NCBI GenBank assembly: GCA_947561585.1
Contig: CANNZV010000337.1
Coordinates: forward strand, 1 to 64,000
Source: Caprella mutica
Taxonomy: Eukaryota > Arthropoda > Malacostraca > Amphipoda > Caprellidae
Length of the DNA: 64,000 bases
Direction of reading: 5' to 3'
Every line of letters starts with the position of its first letter. Within the stretch, counting starts at the first letter, position 1. Below the pieces are notes generated by a model. The model made no database searches. It was given only the letters and a program-made list of their open reading frames with translations, and was not told the DNA's origin. A program made the translations under genes and the position numbers. Positions 21,784 through 33,700 of the stretch are shown piece by piece.

Positions 21784-22316
21784 AAGATATCTGATAGCTT
21801 GATACCTTGATATAAGCTATCTGATAGCTTGATACCTTGATAAAAGCTATCTGATAGCTTGATACCTTGATAAAAGCTATCTGATAGCTTGATACCTTGA
21901 TAAAAGCTATCTGATAGCTTAATACCTTGATAAAAGCTATCTGATAGCTTGATACCTTGATAAAAGCTATCTGATAGCTTGATACCTTGATAAAAGCTAT
22001 CTGATAGCTTGATACCTTGATAAAAGCTATCTGATTGCTTGATACCTTGATAAAAGCTATCTGATTGCTTGATACCTTGATAAAAGCTATCTGATAGCTT
22101 GATACCTTGATAAAAGCTATCTGATAGCTTGATACCTTGATAAAAGCTATCTGATAGCTTGATACCTTGATAAAAGCTATCTGATAGCTTGATACCTTGA
22201 TGAAAGCTATCTGATAGCTTGATACCTTGATAAAAGCTATCTGATTGCTTGATACCTTGATAAAAGCTATCTGATAGCTTGATACCTTGATAAAAGCTAT
22301 CTGATAGCTTGATAGT
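21784..22316. repeat. 30-bp minisatellite with GATA motifs, about 18 copies
   Basis: The unit contains AGCTATCTGATAGCT, a 15-base inverted repeat with a 1-base centre, then TGATACCTTGATAAA. Each unit holds three GATA cores in one orientation and one in the other. Copies are highly uniform; the only common variant changes TGATAGC to TGATTGC. Confidence 0.9.
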
Positions 22317-22559
22317 TGAAGAACAGGGATTTTTTTTAAAGTTTTATTTTAATAGCCAAAATTTGATAGAAGGGGTACTTTTAAGAATGAAATTTTCTAT
22401 ATGTTGGAAATTCGATTAAAATTAATCTATAGAAATTGGAGACATTGAGAATTAAAAAGTCTATATTAATTATTAAATATTGATTTTTTAGCAGAAAAAT
22501 GACTACGAAACAATATATTACAACAAACTTATACCAAATTAATATTTATATCATGCTAT

Positions 22560-24332
22560 TACACAGTGGAGGGTTAAAACAACCACCAGTAGTTGTAAAT
22601 AAAGTACACAGTGAAGAGTTAAAACAACCACCAATAGTTGTAAATAAAGTGCACAGTGAAGGGTTAAAACAACCACCAATAGTTGTAAATAAAGTGCACG
22701 GTGAAGAGTTAAAACAACCACCAATAGTTGTAAATAAAGTGCACAGTGAAGAGTTAAAACAACCATCAATAGTTGTAAATAAAGTGCACAGTGAAGAGTT
22801 AAAACAACCACCAATAGTTTTAAATAAAGTGCACAGTGAAGAGTTATAACAATCACCAATAGTTGTAAATAAAGTGCACAGTGAAGAGTTAAAACAACCA
22901 CCAATAGTTGTAAATAAAGTACACAGTGAAGAGTTAAAACAACCACCAATAGTTGTAAATAAAGTACACAGTGAAGAGTTAAAACAACCACCAATAGTTG
23001 TAAATAAAGTGCACAGTGAAGAGTTAAAACAACCACCAGTAGTTGTAAATAAAGTGCACAGTGAAGAGTTAAAACAACCACCAATAGTTGTAAATAAACT
23101 GCACAGTGAAGAGTTAAAACAACCACCAATAGTTGTAAATAAAGTGCACAGTGAAGGGTTAAAACAACCACCAATAGTTGTAAATAAAGTGCACGGTGAA
23201 GAGTTAAAACAACCACCAATAGTTGTAAATAAAGTGCACAGTGAAGAGTTAAAACAACCACCAATAGTTGTAAATAAAGTGCACAGTGAAGAGTTAAAAC
23301 AACCACCAATAGTTGTAAATAAAGTGCACAGTGAAGAGTTATAACAATCACCAATAGTTGTAAATAAAGTGCACAGTGAAGAGTTAAAACAACCACCAAT
23401 AGTTGTAAATAAAGTACACAGTGAAGAGTTAAAATAACCACCAATAGTTGTAAATAAAGTACACAGTGAAGAGTTAAAACAACCACCAATAGTTGTAAAT
23501 AAAGTGCACAGTGAAGAGTTAAAACAACCACCAGTAGTTGTAAATAAAGTGCACAGTGAAGAGTTAAAACAACCACCAATAGTTGTAAATAAAGTGCACA
23601 GTGAAGAGTTAAAACAACCACCAATAGTTGTAAATAAAGTGCACAGTGAAGAGTTATAACAATCACCAATAGTTGTAAATAAAGTGCACGGTGAAGAGTT
23701 AAAACAACCACCAATAGTTGTAAATAAAGTGCACAGTGAAGAGTTAAAACAACCACCAATAGTTGTAAATAAAGTGCACAGTGAAGAGTTATAACAATCA
23801 CCAATAGTTGTAAATAAAGTGCACAGTGAAGGGTTAAAACAACCACCAATAGTTGTAAATAAAGTGCACGGTGAAGAGTTAAAACAACCACCAATAGTTG
23901 TAAATAAAGTGCACAGTGAAGAGTTAAAACAACCACCAATATTTGTAAATAAAGTGCACAGTGAAGAGTTAAAACAACCACCAATAGTTGTAAATAAAGT
24001 GCACAGTGAAGAGTTAAAACAACCACCAATAGTTGTAAATAAAGTGCACAGTGAAGAGTTATAACAATCACCAATAGTTGTAAATAAAGTGCACAGTGAA
24101 GGGTTAAAACAACCACCAATAGTTGTAAATAAAGTGCACGGTGAAGAGTTAAAACAACCACCAATAGTTGTAAATAAAGTGCACAGTGAAGAGTTAAAAC
24201 AACCACCAATATTTGTAAATAAAGTGCACAGTGAAGAGTTAAAACAACCACCAATAGTTGTAAATAAAGTGCACAGTGAAGAGTTAAAACAACCACCAAT
24301 AGTTGTAAATAAAGTGCACAGTGAAGGGTTAA
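22560..24332. repeat. 45-bp satellite, locus 1 (about 39 copies)
   Basis: The unit contains GTTGTAAATAAAGTGCACAG and TTAAAACAACCACCAATA. Because 45 is divisible by 3, both strands have long open frames (up to 603 codons on the minus strand); these are artefacts of the repeat and have no start context or homology. A variant unit with GTTATAACAATCACC recurs at 22845, 23340, 23655, 23790 and 24060 (intervals of 11, 7, 3 and 6 units). The blocks 23820-24090 and 24090-24330 are near-identical, showing higher-order duplication. The same unit is found at 48418-49890. Confidence 0.95.
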
Positions 24333-25900
24333 AGTCTTTGGTTTTTTCCGCCTCCTTTCCAAGTAGATTTTCTCTTTTATTTTCTCTAGCAGATGTGCTT
24401 TTAATTAAGACTGAATTAAAGAAAGACTAAATAGAGACAGAGTTCTGTCATTGAATGGACGTGAACTTTAACCTAATTTACAAAGGACTTCAGCATAGAA
24501 AAAATATATAATATTTAAAAGATAGGACTTTATAGCAATATCATATTATCAACCATAAATTTAAATATGGTATGTACTAAATTAACGAACGGTTTTCATT
24601 TTCGATCATATTTTTTTGTATATAGTTTATGTTTTTTTTTCCATATCTATGATACTTGCAGGTCTCATGGATACCAATTAAAATGGTAAATAATAATTAT
24701 TTCATATATATATATGATCTAAAATGCATAATCTTTCGTAAATTCAGAGCTTACCCTATCGCAATGATTTAAATTTTCAATTAATTAACATTTCTAATTG
24801 AGTATTTATCAACAATCTAACCGAATTATTTTAGATAATATTTGCAATGATGATTTTATAAATAAGGTAAATTATATTTTCCCTATACACAATGGAATAT
24901 TTTCTTAAATATTATTACCATATTTCATCAAAAAAGAAATAGTCGGATATTATATTACTAAGCATATTTGCTTACAAAGAAAGAAATAATAAACACACTA
25001 AATAATAGCACATATTCGGCATAAAGATTCCTTCTATCATTAACAGTTTCTTTGGAATTCACTGGGAAATAAAGCAGTTCAAATTATATTCCAAAATTCG
25101 CAAATCAAGAAAAGTTAGAAGAGGAACACGTCCACTCATCACGGCGATTCGAATCGTACTGGTTGAAGGCCACAGAATTTAGAATAGATTCAGTAGAGAC
25201 AATAGAGTGGTTTGTGAGCGTGACGTCATCAAGGCAACATATTTAAATTTAAAATAAGAGGTTAAATATTCTGAATAACTGAATAAATATATTACTTTTA
25301 TCGTGTAATGGCGATAAATGAACAGTTTTTAAATATTACACACGTAAATTGTCTTAAATTTGATATTTTATGTGTTGCTGTGATGACGTCACGTACACTA
25401 ATATCCGCCATTGTAACAACTCTATCTTTATACTGTGGTGAAACGAAAGGAAATTCGTATGACTGAAACTAATTTGGGAAACTGAAACACTATGCAAATT
25501 AACTTAGAGAAACGTTAGAAAAGTGTTTTGCTCTGATTACTGACATACCCCACTCCTATTACGTCTCACACTTATGAGTTATGACAGTTGAATAAGTGTG
25601 GAACAATTTCCACTTTTATTTCTCCTGGTATAGAATATATTTCAGGATTAATTATGTCCTAAAATATTTCTATTCCGAAAGAAATAAAAGCAAGACATGC
25701 CTCACACTCATTCGATTGTCATAAATGTGAGTTGTAATAATAGCGAGGCAAGCATGACTGTATTCTTATTTTATCAGTGTGTTTTTCTTTAATAACATTC
25801 AGATTTAAATATAACGGAACACATAGTATAAACTTTTATTTAATTTATTATTAAGTAAAATATCATTAGAAATTCGGAACTTTATCATTTCAGCCATGAT
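24333..25900. other. Intergenic, AT-rich; inverted-repeat debris
   Basis: No gene seen. Contains an element end near 24600 (CGGTTTTCATTTTCGATCAT) and 24730-24765 (GAGCTTACCCTATCGC), part of the hairpin family also at 29705-29885 and 47080-47225. It also has a TGACGTCA pair at about 25222 and 25384 in an inverted-repeat block. Confidence 0.4.
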
Positions 25901-25903
25901 AAT

Positions 25904-26525
25904 TTGACCCACGGTAATGTATCCCTCTGTAATTTGACCTCCGGTAAATTGACTCCCAGTAATGTATCCCTCTGTAATTTGACCTCCGGTAAATTGGCTC
26001 CCGGTAATTTATCCCTCTGTAATTTGACCTCCGGTAAATTGACTCCCGGTAATTTATCCCTCTGTAATTTGACCTCCGGTAAATTGACTCCCGGTAATTT
26101 ATCCCTCTGTAATTTGACCTCCGGTAAATTGACTCCCGGTAATTTATCCCTCTGTAATTTGACCTCTGATAATTTGACTCCCGGTAATTTATCCCTCTGT
26201 AATTTGACCTCCGGTAAATTGACCCACGGTAATTTATCCCTCTGTAATTTGACCTCCGGTAAATTGACTCCCGGTAATTTATCCCTCTGTAATTTGACCT
26301 CTGGTAAATTGACTCCCGGTAATTTATTCCTCTGTAATTTGACCTCTGGTAAATTGACTCCCGGTAATATATCCCTCTGTAATTTGACCTCCGGTAAATT
26401 GACTCCCGGTAATTTATCCCTCTGTAATTTGACCTCTGGTAAATTGACTCCCGGTAATTTATCCCTCTGTAATTTGACCTCCGGTAAATTGACTCCCGGT
26501 AATTTGATCTCCTGTAAATTGACCC
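25904..26525. repeat. 45-bp minisatellite made of three 15-mers (about 14 copies)
   Basis: The 15-mers are of the form GGTAATTTATCCCTC, TGTAATTTGACCTCC and GGTAAATTGACTCCC. One plus-strand frame stays open for 233 codons because of the repeat; it has no protein-like context. The 15-mer layout (GG-T-AAWTT-N-A/C-CYCC) matches the arms of the foldback-like elements in this window. Confidence 0.85.
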
Positions 26526-27875
26526 TAGTAACAGAATATATACTCTCAGCTAGTAACCTATTGACACTAGTAACCTATATACGGTCCTCCCAGATGGTCC
26601 AGTAACCTATATACGGAAATATAAGGGTATGCGTGTATGTAGAAATATACATTCCCTATTTCAATAAATATTTTAGAGAACAATTATAGTTATATTTAGA
26701 TAAAAAAGTTATGTTGTTCTTTGGCATCGTTCTCACAGTGTTGATAAGTAGTTAACTGTGAAGACGAAACTAATAAAACTGCAAAGTTTTTACTTAGTCA
26801 CTCAATCATATACACAGATTCGAGACCTATTCCGAGTTTTCTTTATAGACAAATTCATCTTCAAACACTTATTATTTTGGTATCAGTTTCAAATTTTAGC
26901 TCAAAATTGACGGCTATATAGTGGCTAATTAACGTTTTAACGACATACATAAATGTCATGATTATTAAAAAATTTAAAAAGTGCTATTAGTTAACTTCTA
27001 TAGGCTTTAGAGGCTAATTTGACGTTTCAAACAAATTTCCCATCTATGGTGTTTTGGGGCTTTTTACAATATAGAGAGTGTTTTAAAATGACTCATGAAA
27101 AATTGCTTTTTCTTATTTATGACAACATTGTCGCAAATGAATGAATTAGCTGCAAAATAGATGACGTCTTTCCCGATGTATTATGCAATCGTGAGGCCAG
27201 AGTACACAGAGTTCTATACATATGATTATTTATTAACTTACTTCAACTAGGCATTCTTTGCCTTTAGATCAGTATTCGGGTAGATCATACCTAAAAACAA
27301 TGGCATTTAGTTAGTGTTTTTACCTAAAGACTACGATTTTCAATGAAATAAACTAATTAATTATTGTGAATGTTTGATAAATATAAGAAACTACAGCTTG
27401 TAAAAAAGCAAAACCTAATGAGTCAATGAATATAATAAATCTCAGAGCTCTGTAGCTATACTCTAAATCTGGTTTTCCCCAAGCTTTTTCTTATCATTTT
27501 CCCTTTTACCACTAAAATACGATGCATAACTACATACCCATAAATTTTTTAAACAAAATAGAAACAAGTAAAAACCAAATTCCTTAAAATTTTTATTATT
27601 GAATTATGACGATATATTTCGGTTAGACCTCAAAATTAATGAGTCATGGCGTCATAGAATAAAATTTAGATAGAATTTCTAGAGACCCAGTGTCCTGGTA
27701 CTTTAGGTATAGTAAATACAGCATGTACAACTGTATCTTTAATTTTGTGATCTGAGACAATAGAAAAAACAAATATTACAAAAATGGTAGCTATATATAG
27801 ATACTATAGGTATACAATGAAAACTAGATATAAATCAACCGCTAAAATTGACACTAACTACAGACTAGGCAATCA
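26526..27875. other. Intergenic, AT-rich, nothing recognised
   Basis: Read on both strands without finding an exon, RNA gene or clear transposon end. Confidence 0.4.
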
Positions 27876-28395
27876 ATGCAAATAAACTATGTAAATGCAA
27901 ATAAACCATGTAAATGCAAATAAACCATGTAAATGCAAATAAACCATGTAAATGCAAATAAACCATGTAAATGCAAATAAACCATGTAAATGCAAATAAA
28001 CCATGTAAATGCAAATAAACCATGTAAATGCAAATAAACCATGTAAATGCAAATAAACCATGTAAATGCAAATAAACCATGTAAATGCAAATAAACCATG
28101 TAAATGCAAATAAACCATGTAAATGCAAATAAACCATGTAAATGCAAATAAACCATGTAAATGCAAATAAACCATGTAAATGCAAATAAACCATGTAAAT
28201 GCAAATAAACCATGTAAATGCAAATAAACCATGTAAATGCAAATAAACCATGTAAATGCAAATAAACTATATAAATGCGAATAAACTATATAAATGCAAA
28301 TAAACCATGTAAATGCAAATAAACTATATAAATGCAAATAAACTATATAAATGCAAATAAACTATATAAATGCGAATAAACTATATAATGCGAAT
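27876..28395. repeat. 19-bp minisatellite of octamer motifs (about 27 copies)
   Basis: The unit is ATGCAAATAAACCATGTAA, very uniform, with diverged copies (CTATATAAATGCGAAT) at the right edge. Each unit contains ATGCAAAT, the POU-domain octamer, followed by AAATAAAC, similar to a forkhead core. Minus-strand frames (V-Y-L-H-L-H-G-L-F-A-F-T-W-F-I-C-I-Y-M) are repeat artefacts. It lies about 2.3 kb upstream of the M13 peptidase start. Confidence 0.9.
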
Positions 28396-29228
28396 ATTAA
28401 ATAAGCTAACCAAATTCGCACTCACAAACAAAGTACCTAAAATAATTATAAATGTAAGAAACTATAATTATAGACTGCTAGGCACATAGAAATATCGAAC
28501 TAGGTATCAAATTTAGCTAAACAAATTTACACACCCTTCAGAATACAACAAGTTAACCTGTACTAAATTAATAAACTCACTTGGTTTTGGAACCGTCAAC
28601 TTCTAACCAATAAACACTGGTGACTGCTTAAATAGCTAGGATCTCTAGAATCTAGATTAATGCGGTAGTGAATCACAAAATTAATGGTCTGAAGAAAAAA
28701 TTAGGTAGGTATTAAAAATAAGTTTGAGTTCCGACAAGATTGTGAAGGTTATGAAATTCGATATAATGGAAGAATAAACCATATTCAAACAAAATCAAAA
28801 TAAATACTATTTCCATGCGTTCTACACTAATCTATTTCAGCAATGAGAGATAATTATTATGGTTGAACTGTAGCTATTGCCGTGATAATAATGAAATTTT
28901 AATTGTGAGAGTTAGTTTCGTCCGTGCTACTAGCTTCAGAGAATTACTACAACTTATATAACCTAGAGAGGAACCAACTTTCAGTGTCTAGTGTTTTGAC
29001 GCGTCACCCAGTAAATTGAGAATTAAATTATCTTAATAAATTAGCACTTAAGATATATTACTTTTTATCAATTAATATAAACTAATAATTAGATTGAAAA
29101 TATTAACGAAATTATAAAATTAAATTTATTAAATTATTTTGCAGCCTGCATTAAAGTTTTTTAATTTTTTTTACCAAGGTGATCGGTTGTTTCTGGGTAT
29201 GGTTGCAGAACTTTTTAATGTATTTTCA

Positions 29229-29408
29229 AGGTCGGGGACAATATGCTTTTAAAATCATAATTCTCAAGAATATCATAGACGAAACGAAATGAAATGGTAT
29301 CGAATACTATATACCGCTGGTGTAGAACCATTCAATATACTCTTTAATTCTCTCCGTTTATAATATTCTCGGGATCTATAATTTTCAAAGCATATTGTCC
29401 CATCCCTA
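29229..29408. mobile_element. MITE with GACAATATGCTTTT ends, copy 1
   Basis: The inverted ends are GGGGACAATATGCTTTTAAA and TTTCAAAGCATATTGTCCCA. The interior has GAAATGGTATCGAATACTAT and GTAGAACCATTCAATA. Further copies lie at 47672-47845 and 63297-63611, the latter interrupted by another element. Confidence 0.65.
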
Positions 29409-29704
29409 ATAACAACCTTATACTTGAGATATTTTTAAAAGGGAAAATTGTGAGTAATAAAAATAATTCTAATCGTTATTTATCATTTATTTGACCACTT
29501 ACCGTCCATCGTCGGACATTCCTGACAATGATATTTTAAATCATTTTACGATGAAATACCATCAATATTTACCGTAATGGACAATAACAGACAATCTGCC
29601 GATTGTAAATTATCCTCTTGAATTTAAATTTAATTTTATTATAAGTATTTCAAGCAGTAATATAATTATATTATTATAAATCGCATTATTTAATCTAACA
29701 GATA

Positions 29705-29885
29705 TGCTCTTGGGTAAGTTACTAGTAATCGGACGGTTACACATTAACGATCATATGAGATAAAAGGGAGAAAATATAGAGATTAACATTGAAACAGGAT
29801 GCCATTTTAAATAAATAGTTAAAATGTTAGTCTTATTTTGTATGATCTATAATGTGTAACCGTCCGATAACTTGTAACTAACCCT
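29705..29885. mobile_element. Hairpin MITE with GGACGGTTACACATT arms
   Basis: The arms TAATCGGACGGTTACACATT and AATGTGTAACCGTCCGATAA are long inverted repeats around about 90 bases. Related arms (CGGTTCCACATTTTCGATCA type, followed by a run to AATTAATAATTAT) occur at 19376-19420, 21243-21490, 43190-43420, 46620-46790, 47080-47225 and 63115-63165. Confidence 0.6.
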
Positions 29886-30705
29886 GTGTCTTACTTGATA
29901 TAAATATTATATATTTTATCACTTTGGTTAATATATTATAGCCAGAAATATTTTTATGGTGGGGCCATAGAAGATCAAGTACGGCCCCCTCTCAATCTTC
30001 TATGGCACCACCATAACTTTTTTCTTGGATATTGTCACCACCTTGTTATAATATATCAATTATATATCAAATTTAAATATCAATTTAATTGCAATTTTTA
30101 AAATGATCTTGAAATCAAAATGGAGAAAAATAATGCACCACTATAGTGTTCGAGTTATAACATTAAAATCAATAATTTATTATCTCCTTAAAGATAAAAA
30201 ACACTCCCATTAGGTAGATAATGTAACTGTCAAAGTATAGTGGCACTATATATGTTATATAATTCAATTTAACTATATTTGCTATAGGATAAAATATAAA
30301 GCAACACTAAGAACATTCTACTGATTTCTAGAAATCTAGTCTCCATTCATTTGCTGAAATATCTATAGTTCACTATATATTTATGTCATAAATGCAAATA
30401 ATGATTTATAACAAAGGCTTTTTCTGCACAGAATATATTCTTATCTACTGGACATCCTGTGTTGAAAATGTCAGATAAATGGGAATATCCTCCGGCTTGT
30501 TGATAAAGAATATGCTTTCTGACTGTCAGTGAAGCAGTAGGTTCGTGACCGACAAATGTGATTCATGTGGGGAATTATTGTGCTTAGAAAAAATCCTACC
30601 ATTTGCATCCTACCTTGAATCAATGTGATAAGTATTGGCTCTACTCTTAGATAGATACACTGAAAACTTTTGACCTGGTGATTCTGATAGGCCAACTTCT
30701 ACAAA

Positions 30706-33700
30706 ATGGCGATCGGACGAAAGAGAACCACGATTCTCCTAACTGTGATAGCTGTGGTCTTCGTGATAGCTCTGATTATCTTGCTTCTGTCTCCTGGGCG
30801 GGAGAGAAGAATAATGCATGGACCAAATTACAACCGGGTACAGAAAACATTATGATTCAAATTCAATAAATTGTCATTGTCTATTAAACTGGTTTTTCGG
30901 TGTGTCGTCCATTTTCAATTCCAAAACTTCACACTCAACCAAATCTCCAACATATTTTTTTCTTAATCTCGATTTTTTTTCTATAATATAGGACACATGA
31001 TTAACCTAATCAACAACAATGAACAAGAAAGATTATAATTTAAGCACTAATATTTATATATTAATTTGTAAATATATCTGATTTCTACTCCATTATTCCC
31101 GTATTAACCGTGAAAGCTTCAATAATGAATAAAATAAGCAGTATTTTGTAACTTAACATTAACAACCTAATAAATTCTGCAATTCAATAATATTCAATAA
31201 TTCTGCAATTCTCCAACATTCGGCGAGATGTATATCGATTGTTACTTTAAAGAACATTAAATTCAAAAATAGGTATTGTTAAATATATTCCGTTACTTTA
31301 TGCGGACAATCAAGAAACCTAGCTATTTGAGAAACGAAAAACACTTTATTTTTCATTGTATCTAGCTGTTATACCCACCATGTAACCCAATATTTATATA
31401 TATAATATAAATCTTTCTTCTATTGCAGATTAATCAGAAACCGAATGCAGAAAACCCTCCGGAGAAAATTAATTCGACTACAACCACTGTTAAATCTGTA
31501 ACTGGAGGAATTGACGACGATGAAGACTACAGCAATGACTATTCTTCTACTGTTGCAAAAACTACAACAACAACTACCGAAGCTCCAACAACTAGCAAAG
31601 CTCCCACAACTACAGAAGCTCCAACAACTACCAAAGCTCCAACAACTACAGAAGCTCCTACAACTACCAACGCTCCAACATCTGTACCATATAAAACAAC
31701 CCAAAACTACACAAGCACAGAAGGTACAACGACAGAACACTCTGTAACCACGGAACATTTGAATATTACTGAAAAAGAGACAACTACTGAAAGAAATACA
31801 TTTACAGAACAATCAACAAGTACTGAAAGAACTACTACTACTGAGGAAGCTACAACCGAAGAAACTATTCCTATAGATGAAGAAACATCTACCGAGGAAA
31901 TTACTACTACACAGGAAGAAACAACTGACGCAGAAATTACTACCGAAGAAACAACCACCAAGAAAACCACTCCAAAGGATGAAAATACTACCGAAGAAGA
32001 AACAACTACCGAAGAAGAAACAACTACCGAAGAAGAAACAACTACCGCAGAAGCAACTACTGCAGAAACAACTACAGAAGAAGAAATAACTACCGCAGAA
32101 ACAACTACCGAAGAAGAAACAACAACCGCTGAAACAACAACCGAAGGAGAAACAACAACTGAAGAAGAAATGACTGCCGCAGAAACTACTGCCGCAGAAA
32201 CTACTGCCGCAGAAACAACCACTGAAGAAACAACTACCGAAGAATCAACTACCGAAGAAATAACTACCGAAAAAACAACTACCAAAGAAGAAACAACTCA
32301 TGCAGAAACAACTACCGAAGAGGTAACAACAAATGCAGAAACAACTACCGAAGAAACTACTCCTACAGAAGAAACAACCGATTTTACCACAACTCAAGAG
32401 GTAGTTATAAACCCTCAAATAATATATGAATTATATTTTCTCTTTGAAGTAATATTTTAATAATTCAACTAATGCATATACTATTCAGACGACTACAGAA
32501 TCTACCACAACACCAATCCCAACAACGACTACAACAGAAGCACCGAAACTCTGCAAATACCTTGGTAAGTATAACCTAGTTATATTGAAGCTGTATTGAA
32601 ATATTTATTAAGACCTTTGAAAGAAAATTTTATCTCAACAACCGTTATTGAACAATTACTTTTTTTTCACCACCAGATGAAGAATGCCGCAGTTCTGAGT
32701 GTAAATTCATCGCTTCCAGAATGCTGAGTATGATGAACCACACATCTAATCCATGCGAGGTGAGTTTTCATGGGAAATATTACCACCAGCAATGATGAAT
32801 CTAGTACCTACATCACCAAATTCACCCTAATCTTCATTTTCAGGATTTCTATGAGTTTGCATGCGGAGGAGTGGAAGATAACCCATTCCTACTTCCAGAA
32901 AATCCCCAAAAGCTCATTGACGACCGGATTCGCGGTAAGTATTAAAATAACTGCCATTATGTTATAAAAAATAATTCGTATATTGATGTAATCTCACGTA
33001 AAGTCACTATTCATTTTTGGAGCATTCACAACATCTATAATGCTCAATCGTACATTAAAAATTCATCAGACAATACTCTATATACACAATATTTCAGAGA
33101 TGTTCTACAAAGAGAATGAGATGGACATTGACACCATTCCCGCTAAAGATTATTACGACACATGCATGAATAGGAGCTCCTTCCTTTTGGATAACGAGAA
33201 GGCTGATCTGAGAGAGAAAGTAAGACGTTTGGGGGAGCTTCAGGAGAAAACAACACAGAAAGTAGACGGAGCGTACAGCGAAGATGTTTACATGCTTGAT
33301 AGGTGGTTGTCCATCTTGATGCGCCATGACTTGTGAGTTCTAAAGTAGTTAACAAAATAGTGAAAATTGTTACATTCTGGTGATTGTCACTGATTGATTT
33401 TAACTATTCGAACAGTACTCCATTCTTCGACGTCACTCTGGATGCAGGTAAGAGTTTCGTCGACAAGTTTCAAGTGAAGATTAGTCTTCCCGTGTACGGA
33501 TTTGATTCCATATTCAGTGAATACTTTGACAAGAAATACTGCAAAGACCAATACTACAGACTCATGCATGATGCTATTAATAAAGGCACTAACCGGGCCA
33601 TAGACCTGAATGAAGAATACAACAAGTACACACAGTGCAGAGTGAGTCAAATCAATATGATCTATAGACTTATATATAACCTGAAACTATAATATTGGTA

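Larger units (their letters stand above)
28396..30705. other. Region upstream of the M13 gene; two hairpin elements
   Basis: No exon was recognised before 30706. It contains a MITE at 29229-29408 (ends GACAATATGCTTTTAAAATC / GCATATTGTCC) and a second at about 29705-29885 with arms GGTAAGTTACTAGTAATCGG and CCGATAACTTGTAACTAACC. The last 240 bases before the ATG are less AT-rich and probably hold the 5' untranslated region. Confidence 0.4.

Noticed and set aside
22551..24362. 603-codon open frame on the minus strand (and partners on the plus strand)
   Set aside because: It is the 45-bp satellite read through; the period is divisible by 3, so frames stay open on both strands. No start context, domain or splice structure.
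25904..26605. 233-codon frame with S-L-C-N-L-T-S-G-K-L-T-P-G repeats
   Set aside because: Repeat-generated; the peptide repeat mirrors three 15-mers and there is no flanking gene structure.
27865..28337. Hydrophobic frames of 124-154 codons on the minus strand
   Set aside because: 19-bp array; three phases open at once, so not a membrane protein gene.
27876..28395. CRISPR-like array
   Set aside because: Units are contiguous without unique spacers, and the window is eukaryotic.
30254..30702. An upstream exon of the M13 gene
   Set aside because: The 30706 ATG already gives a basic N-terminus followed by a signal-anchor, as expected for M13 enzymes; no in-frame extension is needed.
31707..32285. 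192-codon minus-strand frame rich in Val/Ser opposite the M13 stalk exon
   Set aside because: Antisense shadow of the Thr/Glu-rich coding exon, which is tied by splice sites to the M13 gene.
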